A DNA stretch of 12,050 bases, taken from the NCBI GenBank assembly GCA_027340645.1, contig DAHWQN010000009.1:1-12050 (forward strand), read 5' to 3'. The notes below the pieces were generated by a model. That model was not told where the DNA came from. It saw only the letters and a program-made list of their open reading frames with translations, and made no database searches. The translations under genes and the position numbers were made by a program. The DNA comes from Microcaldota archaeon (GTDB lineage: Archaea; Micrarchaeota; Micrarchaeia; Micrarchaeales; CABMGC01). How positions within the stretch are numbered: the stretch's first letter is position 1; the number at the start of each line of letters is the position of its first letter. Shown here one piece after another: positions 1 to 5,599 of the stretch.

Positions 1-193
1 CACCTCCTACTGGCTCAAGTCCTACTTCTGCATGAACTTCATTCTTATAATACGTATTAGTGCTCCCTTGAGGGCATGTCATTTGGAACGTCCAAAAAGG
101 AATTTCTGCTCTAACCTGTGGTTCACGTTCAAACCTTATGTAAATCTTTTCGTTTGTGTGTCCTGGGTGTTTACAATATACAAAAAATTGCAT
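1..193 (-). CDS. Unrecognised small protein, N-terminal 64 residues only
   Basis: This frame opens with ATG at 191-193 on the minus strand and stays open to the left edge, so only the first 64 codons are visible. The product begins MQFFVYCKHPGHTNEKIYIR and is rich in aromatic and polar residues. It has Cys7, His9, His12 and Cys40, which could hold a metal, but the spacing fits no family I recognise. No signal peptide or membrane segment is visible in this part. It follows the small membrane protein gene on the same strand after a 37-nt gap, so the two are probably co-transcribed. No strong ribosome binding site precedes the ATG, only a weak GGAAG about 9 nt upstream. I assign no function. Its place inside an integrated element makes a virus- or plasmid-specific protein likely. 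The competing plus-strand frame at 32-223 has an unnatural composition and is rejected. Confidence 0.62.
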   Translation of the reverse strand, partial: MQFFVYCKHPGHTNEKIYIRFEREPQVRAEIPFWTFQMTCPQGSTNTYYKNEVHAEVGLEPVGG

Positions 194-230
194 AATGATA
201 CTTCCATTTTAGGGTTTTTATGAGTTATGT

Positions 231-548
231 TTAGAACTCGTAGTTTCTACCTCCAGAATTAGAATTTTTGACAAACCATACTACAAAACCTATAACTATA
301 CCTATTAAGGCAAGAATGATATCGTCACTTGGGTCTTCTAAGAATAGAATTATGTTTTCCATAAGAGATATTGTCTGTCCGGTTGACTTTATAGTTTGTG
401 AAGCCGAGGAGTTTGCACCAGTGGTTTGGACTGACTGATTGTAGAGTATGTTGTTTGCAGTACCTATAGCATAAAAGATGTAGCCTAATACGAACAGAGT
501 TATTACTCCACCTATTATTATTTCTGGTAGATCAGTAACTTTTGTCAT
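231..548 (-). CDS. Small membrane protein with two predicted transmembrane helices
   Basis: This encodes a 105-residue protein from ATG at 546-548. A hydrophobic helix spans about residues 9-28 and a second spans about 76-93. Between them is a polar, Ser/Thr/Asn/Gln-rich segment of about 45 residues (around VQTTGANSSASQ). The tail is short and ends KNSNSGGRNYEF. The acidic stretch EDPSDD lies just before helix two. I do not recognise the family. Size, two-helix hairpin layout and position in an integrated element resemble small membrane or minor structural proteins of archaeal viruses and plasmids, but that is a comparison of form only. It sits 37 nt upstream of the truncated gene at the left edge and 71 nt downstream of the DUF262-HNH gene, all on the minus strand. 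It could share that transcript or use the AT-rich sequence at about 565-600 as a promoter. Confidence 0.7.
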   Translation of the reverse strand: MTKVTDLPEIIIGGVITLFVLGYIFYAIGTANNILYNQSVQTTGANSSASQTIKSTGQTISLMENIILFLEDPSDDIILALIGIVIGFVVWFVKNSNSGGRNYEF

Positions 549-619
549 GCTTTTAGTTATGCGTCTTCAAATATTTGAGGTTTATGGTCTCATTTAACTA
601 TAGTTCTGAAAGAGTAAGG

Positions 620-1873
620 TTAACGGTTTTGACGGGAAGAAGAATTATAACTTGCTGTTTTATGATTATGACAAGAGATACAGAGGCATTGGCCATTTTC
701 TACGCTTGTCTTTCCTCCTTCATTATGTTCAAGTATATGGTCGAATTCTAAATTCTCGAAAGGCATTTCTGTTCCTAGATTTGGACAAGTAAAACCATTG
801 ACACCCGCGCATTTTTTGTTATATTTAATATAGATTGCTTGCTTTTGTTCATCGCTAAAAAGCCTTACGGGATCTTTTAGTGGGATTTCTTGAAACTTTA
901 AGAAGAATTTTTTAAGTAATACACTACGACGTATTCTTATTGCATTTTCACTATCTGGGCTATTAACACAGTTTATCTGATACTCGTTTAGATCTCTATC
1001 AAAAGTTGTTGCATCTTCTGGAAGTTGGGAATTCCTTATTCTTTCAGCCTCAAAATTGTCAAAAAATTGATAAAATTTAGTAGGTTTTATAGTTGTAATT
1101 GCATAATTATCTGTAAGTTCTTGTAGTAGTAGATATATGGAAAGTACATTATATTTTTTCATATAGTTTTCTTTCCTTTCAAATATCTTATTCATCAGAT
1201 TCAGAGTTTTCTTGATTTTACTTTCTGCTGTTCTTCGTTCAGGGTAACGTCTTTTTGATTCATAGAGTTCTTTTAAGGTCCAACCTTTAACATCGATAGG
1301 CTGACCAGCAAGATATAATGCAGATAACTGTGCGGATACCGCATCATGGGCATACCTTTTTGAAGAAAAATTAACTTTGTTCCTGAAGAACTTGTGTTTT
1401 GCAATAGATTTTATAGAGAGATTAAACTCGCCACGCACCGCATTGCGACGTTCTGCAGCACTTAGCGGAGTACCATTATTCAGCCTTGTAAACATTTCTT
1501 CTTCTTCGTCATCGGTACATTCTACTTGTATACAGTCTAGAACTTTTCCGACTATTCTCTGTTTGTGGGTCGGACTAATCTCACGATATAATTTTTTACG
1601 AATCTCTGCAGGCATTGTAGAACTCTCGCCTAACCTAAACTTATTATTTAAGAATTCTACAGTAGTGGATAAGCGTTGCTGGCCGTCTAATAATATCCAT
1701 TTATCTGGTTGATTTTGTTTGATTCTGAAATAAAGTTTTGGAATATCATAATCATTATATAACGAGTCTATAAAATCTTGCTTCTGTTCTAAAGTCCATA
1801 TTTTAGGTTCTCTCTGTATAGTTGGAATTTCTATATTATTACTCATATAATCTGGAACTGTACTCACTAACAT
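620..1873 (-). CDS. DUF262 (GmrSD-type N-terminal) and HNH endonuclease domain protein
   Basis: This encodes about 417 residues if it starts at ATG 1871-1873. The N-terminal part has the DUF262 signatures IPTIQR (IQR at 19-21) and LLDGQQRLST (DGQQR at 63-67), the ParB/Srx-like nucleotide-binding fold found in GmrSD and SspE restriction factors. The C-terminal 65 residues form a zinc-finger HNH nuclease: Cys355 and Cys363, then LEFDHILEH with Asp378-His379, then CISCHNHKT with Cys398, Cys401 and His402. Known DUF262 proteins often restrict modified phage DNA or act in phage defence; here that role is inferred. An in-frame ATG at 1960 would add 29 residues but would leave almost no room for a promoter and would cover the TATA-like sequence. 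ATG at 1846 is also possible. The gene is divergent from the restriction endonuclease gene, so the block reads as defence cargo. It uses a regular HNH rather than the DUF1524 domain of GmrD. Confidence 0.82.
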   Translation of the reverse strand: MLVSTVPDYMSNNIEIPTIQREPKIWTLEQKQDFIDSLYNDYDIPKLYFRIKQNQPDKWILLDGQQRLSTTVEFLNNKFRLGESSTMPAEIRKKLYREISPTHKQRIVGKVLDCIQVECTDDEEEEMFTRLNNGTPLSAAERRNAVRGEFNLSIKSIAKHKFFRNKVNFSSKRYAHDAVSAQLSALYLAGQPIDVKGWTLKELYESKRRYPERRTAESKIKKTLNLMNKIFERKENYMKKYNVLSIYLLLQELTDNYAITTIKPTKFYQFFDNFEAERIRNSQLPEDATTFDRDLNEYQINCVNSPDSENAIRIRRSVLLKKFFLKFQEIPLKDPVRLFSDEQKQAIYIKYNKKCAGVNGFTCPNLGTEMPFENLEFDHILEHNEGGKTSVENGQCLCISCHNHKTASYNSSSRQNR

Positions 1874-1918
1874 ATCAAACTTTCTTTTTTGCAGAAAATC
1901 CCCAATAAATTTTGTTCT

Positions 1919-1935
1919 ATAAACTATATAAACTA
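1919..1935 (-). promoter_or_regulatory. TATA-like promoter of the DUF262-HNH gene
   Basis: Read on the minus strand this is tagtttatatagtttat, a good archaeal TATA box. Transcription would begin roughly 25 bp downstream, near 1901, giving a leader of about 28 nt before the ATG at 1873. No clear ribosome binding site is present in that leader. The box lies inside the longer version of the reading frame, which supports the shorter start. Confidence 0.5.
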
Positions 1936-1942
1936 CGCGAAC

Positions 1943-1952
1943 GTATATAAAC
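1943..1952 (+). promoter_or_regulatory. TATA box of the restriction-modification operon
   Basis: The sequence gtatataaac is centred about 26 bp before the ATG at 1974, the spacing expected when an archaeal mRNA starts at or next to its start codon. No ribosome binding site precedes that ATG, in keeping with a leaderless transcript. The minus-strand TATA-like box lies only about 10 bp away, and a CGCG tetranucleotide at 1936-1939 sits between the two. Confidence 0.55.
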
Positions 1953-1973
1953 ATAATCAAGAATGTGCATTAG

Positions 1974-2606
1974 ATGATAGACGAATTATACAAATTGTTC
2001 GATGATAAGAATGTGCAGGCCAAGATACAAAAAAGGCTACCTCACATGTTTCATCTTGCGGAATTAGAAAGTTCAAGGGCTGGTAAAATTGGCATGCAAG
2101 TTGGTTCAGTCAGAGAAAGCATAATCAGTGCTTTATTTATATACAAATTCGGCGAAAAGAATGTCGAAACTGAATTACCTATAACTGAAGCAGAAGTAGA
2201 TGTGAAGATATTTGGCAAGCCAATATCCATAAAAACAGTAACTGGAAAAGAACCTAGTGGAGTAAAGCTCGTCTGGACAGTAGATGCAATTAAAGCTAAA
2301 GAATTTTCTGAAACTTACAAGCCAAGCTGTGATATGATATTTGTTCAGGTAAACTGGGATGGAGAAGGGGGCATATACTATATACCATTAGAAGTCCAAA
2401 AGAAAGTGTTTGAGAAACTAGGCAGAGAAAAATACATAAAATTGCCTAAAGCAGGAACTAATCCAAGAGGAGTTGAAATAACTAAAGAAGCACTCAAAGC
2501 TATAATAACCGATAACAAAACAAAAGAGATATTAATTAAGTGGACTAAAGCTATAATACAGTATAATCCATACAAGAGATGGGTTGAATTATGGGGTGAA
2601 GAATGA
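1974..2606 (+). CDS. Type II restriction endonuclease, ThaI-like
   Basis: This encodes 210 residues from ATG 1974. I read it as a ThaI-type restriction enzyme, the Thermoplasma acidophilum family that cuts CG^CG. The identification rests on remembered family pattern: an N-terminal segment KRLPHMFHLAELESSRAGKI, GSVRE at 44-48, ETELPITEAEVDVKIFGKPI, and GTNPRGVEI at 161-169. A PD-(D/E)XK-like nuclease core is visible as Glu74-Val-Asp76, followed by a turn and SIK at 85-87. Glu48 is another possible active-site residue. The key Glu of the usual ExK motif is Ser here, as in some restriction enzymes. A methyltransferase gene begins at the base after its stop codon, the classic restriction-modification layout, which makes a restriction role likely even if the exact specificity is wrong. 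Host DNA would need methylation to survive it. Confidence 0.68.
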   Translation: MIDELYKLFDDKNVQAKIQKRLPHMFHLAELESSRAGKIGMQVGSVRESIISALFIYKFGEKNVETELPITEAEVDVKIFGKPISIKTVTGKEPSGVKLVWTVDAIKAKEFSETYKPSCDMIFVQVNWDGEGGIYYIPLEVQKKVFEKLGREKYIKLPKAGTNPRGVEITKEALKAIITDNKTKEILIKWTKAIIQYNPYKRWVELWGEE

Positions 2607-3539
2607 ATGTCTTCAGCACCTAAAAAGAATGGAAGCTCAACGAGTTCTTTCGGTAGCCCGAGCAGAGCTAATCACGATTCATCTAAATTTTATAGTGGCA
2701 GATTATACGAAAATCTACCTAAGCAGAAGGAAGACGTAGACTTTACTGAGAATCCATTACCTGCTAATTCAATAGATAAGATATTTTGTAAATCATCTGA
2801 AAAAATGATTGAACTGCCAGACAACAGCGTTCATCTAATGGTAACCTCGCCACCATATAACGTAGGCAAGCTCTATGACAAAGAGTTATCGCTAGACGAA
2901 TATAGAAGATTTTTGTCAAACGTATGGAAAGAAGTAGAAAGAGTTCTAGTTCCGGGAGGCAGGGTTTGCATAAACGTAGCAAACTTGGGAAGGAAGCCCT
3001 ACATACCGCTACACGCCTTCATAATCGAAGACATGCACAAGCTAGGCTTCCTAATGCGAGGCGAAGTAATCTGGGATAAAGGAGCAAGCGTAAGCTCTTC
3101 CATTGCTTGGGGCACATATTTATCTGCCAAGAATCCAGTCCTAAGAGATGCCCATGAATACATACTAATATTTTCAAAGCAAAGCTTCACAAGAGGCATC
3201 AAAGAAAATATGAAATCCACTATTTCAAAGGAGGAGTTCATAGAACTCACTAAAAGCATCTGGTCATTTAATGCCGAATCAGCTACGAGAGTTGGACATC
3301 CTGCACCATTTCCGCTAGAGCTACCTCTAAGATGCATAAAACTGTATACTTTTGAAGGAGAAAACGTACTTGATCCATTTATGGGAAGCGGTACAACTGC
3401 TTTGGCATCAATGCTGCTTAATCGCCACTACATTGGCTATGATGTCAGTAAAGATTACGTAGACCTTGCTCAGAAGAGGATAAATCAACTGCAAGATAAG
3501 AATAAACAGCAAATCTTGCAAGACATGAAATTCTACTAG
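2607..3539 (+). CDS. DNA methyltransferase, beta-class, probably N4-cytosine, partner of the endonuclease
   Basis: This encodes 310 residues. The catalytic motif IV is TSPPY (Ser81-Pro-Pro-Tyr84) near the N-terminus, and the S-adenosylmethionine-binding motif DPFMGSGTT lies near the C-terminus at about 256-264. That order defines beta-class amino-methyltransferases. SPPY rather than DPPY favours N4-cytosine as product, which agrees with a C/G-only site such as CGCG. The specificity region lies between the motifs. Residues 1-50 are a polar, Ser/Lys-rich extension of unknown use. ATG 2607 follows the TGA of the endonuclease without a gap and is preceded by GGGGTGA at 2593-2599, a good ribosome binding site, so translation is probably coupled. 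The enzyme should protect host and element DNA from the upstream endonuclease. Its 3' end converges on the integrase gene with a 6-bp gap. Confidence 0.88.
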   Translation: MSSAPKKNGSSTSSFGSPSRANHDSSKFYSGRLYENLPKQKEDVDFTENPLPANSIDKIFCKSSEKMIELPDNSVHLMVTSPPYNVGKLYDKELSLDEYRRFLSNVWKEVERVLVPGGRVCINVANLGRKPYIPLHAFIIEDMHKLGFLMRGEVIWDKGASVSSSIAWGTYLSAKNPVLRDAHEYILIFSKQSFTRGIKENMKSTISKEEFIELTKSIWSFNAESATRVGHPAPFPLELPLRCIKLYTFEGENVLDPFMGSGTTALASMLLNRHYIGYDVSKDYVDLAQKRINQLQDKNKQQILQDMKFY

Positions 3540-3545
3540 TAAATA

Positions 3546-4352
3546 TTATTTCTGCACAGATTTAGATAATTCTTTCAACGGAGTTATTTTGTCAGTAAAT
3601 GCGAAGTCTATATTTTTGTACAAGTCGTCTTTATCCTGCGCTATATAGCGCATAGTTGTTTGCGGACTAGAGTGTCTGGCAAACCTGGACGCTAATACTA
3701 TGTTACCATTAGTTGATTTGGCAAAATGAGTTATCGCATAATGCCTTAAGCTATGCGTAGTAAGCCTGTGTAATGGTCTAGACCTATGATAAGAGTAAGC
3801 TTCTTCCGAAGTTCCATAACTCTGGTCTAAATCCGTCTGTTGGATTATCTTACGGAATACGTTTCTAACGTAATTCAAGTTTATGTAAGGCAACTTTGTT
3901 CTTCCGTAGTCATTTTCTTTAAAGAAAATGTAACCTTCTGCTGCCTTTATCTCTTTCAAATAGTTATTCATAAATTCTACAGTCTCTTTGAATAATTCGA
4001 TTGGAATTATGAGCGAGTCAGTCTGCCGAGACTTTTCGCTGTTTATAGTGAGTTCTCGTTTATCGAAGTCTATGTTGCTTGTGTGCAATTTGCAGACTTC
4101 ACCAACTCGAAGACCGAGATATGCCTGATACTTGAACAAAAGACCGAACTTGTCGTTATGAACGTTTCTTAGAAAACGTTGTAGCTCAAGTTCAGTAAAA
4201 CCTTTGTTTATCGAACCGTATCTAGGCTCTCTTCTTCTTTTGAAACGTTTTTCATGCGCTCTTGTAACTATCGTTCTGAGTTGTTCAAGTTTGTTCTTTG
4301 AGATTGTGTTGCTAAGCTCAGTTGTCTGTTTTAAGAAGTCCTGAAAATCCAA
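3546..4352 (-). CDS. Tyrosine recombinase (integrase) of the element
   Basis: This encodes 268 residues from TTG at 4350-4352. All catalytic residues of the phage integrase/XerCD family are visible: Arg82 in LGLRVGEV, a likely beta-hairpin lysine near 107 in INSEKSRQ, His200 and Arg203 in THSLRH, His227 in ARHSSPQTT, and nucleophile Tyr236 in TMRYI. The enzyme should cut and rejoin att sites to insert or excise the element. It reads away from the 3' end of tRNA-Ile, the usual arrangement for a tRNA-targeting integrase. Only about 50 residues precede the catalytic domain, far fewer than the usual 80-100-residue core-binding domain. The frame stays open upstream for a further 63 codons, through the second tRNA exon, without an ATG, GTG or TTG between 4481 and 4352. 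It may therefore be a short enzyme starting at TTG or the C-terminal part of a longer gene split by integration. Confidence 0.88.
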   Translation of the reverse strand: MDFQDFLKQTTELSNTISKNKLEQLRTIVTRAHEKRFKRRREPRYGSINKGFTELELQRFLRNVHNDKFGLLFKYQAYLGLRVGEVCKLHTSNIDFDKRELTINSEKSRQTDSLIIPIELFKETVEFMNNYLKEIKAAEGYIFFKENDYGRTKLPYINLNYVRNVFRKIIQQTDLDQSYGTSEEAYSYHRSRPLHRLTTHSLRHYAITHFAKSTNGNIVLASRFARHSSPQTTMRYIAQDKDDLYKNIDFAFTDKITPLKELSKSVQK

Positions 4353-4465
4353 CCCCGAACCCTGTTTTTCAGGCCTTCGAAAGCCTTTGAAAACGCACCC
4401 CGAACCCGCCTTTTCATTGCTTCCAGAATCGGGCCCAAAATCTAGATTTGAACCCCTGTTTTGTC
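4342..4465 (-). repeat. Series of T-arm-like motifs between integrase and tRNA-Ile
   Basis: On the minus strand the motif GGGTTC(A/G)(A/G)(A/G)T followed after a short gap by TTTT occurs three times. The GAAC core on the plus strand is at 4357, 4402 and 4450. The same core in the T arm of tRNA-Ile is at 4498, so the spacings are 45, 48 and 48 bp. The copy nearest the tRNA (about 4431-4462) matches it best, sharing TTCAAATCT and GGGCCC with the tRNA 3' end. It also holds a 12-bp palindrome, aaatctagattt, at 4438-4449. A near-palindrome around TTCGAA lies at 4371-4386. These could be arm-type integrase binding sites, remnants of earlier attachment sites, or coding repeats of a longer integrase. 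Confidence 0.6.
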
Positions 4466-4480
4466 GTCGATTTTTGTAAA

Positions 4481-4516
4481 TGGGCCCGGAGAGATTTGAA
4501 CTCTCGGCCTCCCGAT
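4481..4516 (-). other. Probable attachment site (att core) in tRNA exon 2
   Basis: The 3' half of the tRNA gene, with the T arm and acceptor strand, borders the region that carries the integrase. Archaeal and bacterial tyrosine recombinases commonly use this part of a tRNA gene, and the gene is intact, as expected if the element restores it. The second copy at the far end of the element is not in this window, so the exact core is unknown. Confidence 0.5.
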
Positions 4517-4591
4517 TTCTGAGCTTTCGATTAAACTTTTCCTAAAAGTTTATATCAGTCGGGTGCTCCAACCAAGCTAAGCTACAGGCCC
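4481..4591 (-). tRNA. tRNA-Ile (anticodon GAU) with a 36-nt intron
   Basis: On the minus strand the acceptor GGGCCTG pairs with CGGGCCC, followed by discriminator A. The D arm, the anticodon stem CCCGA/TCGGG, and the T arm GAGAG-TTCAAAT-CTCTC are all present. The loop CTGATA(A) gives anticodon GAT at 4556-4554, typical of archaeal tRNA-Ile. Exon 1 is 4591-4553, the intron 4552-4517, and exon 2 4516-4481, making a 75-nt mature tRNA with no encoded CCA. The intron lies at the canonical 37/38 site. CTGA pairs with TCAG to form the 4-bp central helix between 3-nt bulges TAT and AAA, a bulge-helix motif for the splicing endonuclease, though the inner helix is weak. The intron also has an 8-bp hairpin AAACTTTT/AAAAGTTT. 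The 3' half is the likely integration target. An AT-rich promoter-like stretch lies at about 4600-4614. Confidence 0.92.
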
Positions 4592-4618
4592 ATGCTCAAA
4601 TATTATGCATTAAACTCT

Positions 4619-5599
4619 TTAATGCTTTGCAGTGATGTCCTTCCCGAACTTTGAAAAGTCCTGTTGCATAATCTCTTTGCTTTGCTTGAATCTCAGCGCA
4701 GCAGCAGGATGCAGGGTTATCATATAATTTATACCATCTTTCGTTATCTCAGAGCCGTGGTGCATGTGCACGCTTTTCATCCCTAACACCGCTCCGAGAG
4801 CAATATTCCCGAGAAGTATTATGAACTTCGGTTTTATGATATTTATCTGCTGTAATAAGAATTCCTTGCATATGGCTATCTCCTCGTTTGTCGGTATCCG
4901 GTTCTTTGGCGGAAAGAACTGAACTGTGCTTGTTATATAAAGTTCCTTTCTTTTCAAATGCGCTGATTTTATCATCTCGTCAAGCAGCTTTCCGCTTCGC
5001 CCAATGAATGGCCTTCTCTGTTCGTCTTCAAATCTTCCAGGAGCCTGGCCAATCAACATGATTTCAGCGTTCAGCGGCCCTTCGCCAGGCACCATTGTTC
5101 TGCTCAGATCCCATTCCCTGTTTTTGTCAGGCAGCAATTCATACATTTCATTCAGGCTGCGCATGCGTAAGTACCTTTCATAATAATCGAGCACTTCTGG
5201 AATTATATCGAGTATGTCTTTGAACTTTACTTTTTTCTTGAAATCGTCCAGGTTCAACCATTCATATCCTACATGTTCATCAGATATCTTCACATTGCTG
5301 CCCTGCGCAATACTGATAAAGAACCTCACATGCTTTGATACAGTGTTGCTGCCTTTCTTGAAGAAATAATGAGTATCTGCATGAAAGTACGGCACAAGCG
5401 CCGCAATTATTCCAGTTTCCTCTCGTATTTCACGCACAGCTGCCTGTTCGGAACTCTCTCCTTTCTCTATATGCCCTTTTGGAATGTCATATTCGCCGTT
5501 ATCTCTCTTCAATATCAAAATCTTGAAATCCTTGCCAGCCTTCAAAAATATGAATGCGCCTGCGCTATACTCAAACAGCTTCAGATAAAGCACCTCCAA
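4619..5599 (-). CDS. Nudix hydrolase fused to family-4-type uracil-DNA glycosylase
   Basis: This encodes 326 residues with two domains. Residues about 8-135 form a Nudix domain with a perfect box from Gly42 to Ile64 (Glu48, Arg56-Glu57, Glu60-Glu61), preceded by YDIPKG as in diadenosine-tetraphosphate hydrolases of the NUDT2 type. Residues about 165-320 form a uracil-DNA glycosylase domain of family 4: VPGEGP, GQAPGRFEDEQRRPFIGRSG, PPKNR at 230-234, LLGNIAL and HPAAALR (His297). Family 4 enzymes normally hold a 4Fe-4S cluster on four Cys; this protein has only Cys244. The GEAPG glutamate is Gln185. The glycosylase would remove uracil from DNA while the Nudix domain cleans a nucleotide substrate. 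TTG 5599 is one possible start. The sequence GGAGGTG at 5592-5598 looks like a ribosome binding site, and the first in-frame codon at a suitable distance is a CTG at 5584, so the start is uncertain. It overlaps the archaeosortase gene. Confidence 0.88.
   Translation of the reverse strand: MEVLYLKLFEYSAGAFIFLKAGKDFKILILKRDNGEYDIPKGHIEKGESSEQAAVREIREETGIIAALVPYFHADTHYFFKKGSNTVSKHVRFFISIAQGSNVKISDEHVGYEWLNLDDFKKKVKFKDILDIIPEVLDYYERYLRMRSLNEMYELLPDKNREWDLSRTMVPGEGPLNAEIMLIGQAPGRFEDEQRRPFIGRSGKLLDEMIKSAHLKRKELYITSTVQFFPPKNRIPTNEEIAICKEFLLQQINIIKPKFIILLGNIALGAVLGMKSVHMHHGSEITKDGINYMITLHPAAALRFKQSKEIMQQDFSKFGKDITAKH

Noticed and set aside
32..223. Plus-strand reading frame of 63 codons
   Set aside because: Composition is unlike a natural protein, and the minus strand carries a better open frame with a clear ATG at 193 that continues to the window edge.
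1377..1712. Plus-strand reading frame of 111 codons
   Set aside because: It lies wholly inside the DUF262-HNH gene, whose domains are recognisable; the plus frame shows none.
1874..1960. Longer N-terminus for the DUF262-HNH protein (ATG 1960)
   Set aside because: The extra 29 residues are hydrophobic and basic and unlike the family start, they span the TATA-like box, and only 13 bp would remain before the divergent ATG at 1974.
2999..3337. Minus-strand reading frame of 112 codons
   Set aside because: It is a shadow of the methyltransferase gene, which has clear catalytic motifs.
4371..4386. Near-palindrome around TTCGAA as a terminator
   Set aside because: It has no adjoining T-run and lies upstream of the integrase, so a terminator role is not supported; it is noted only as part of the repeat region.
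4342..4480. CRISPR-like array
   Set aside because: There are only three degenerate units with poor identity, related to the tRNA end, and no cas gene is present.
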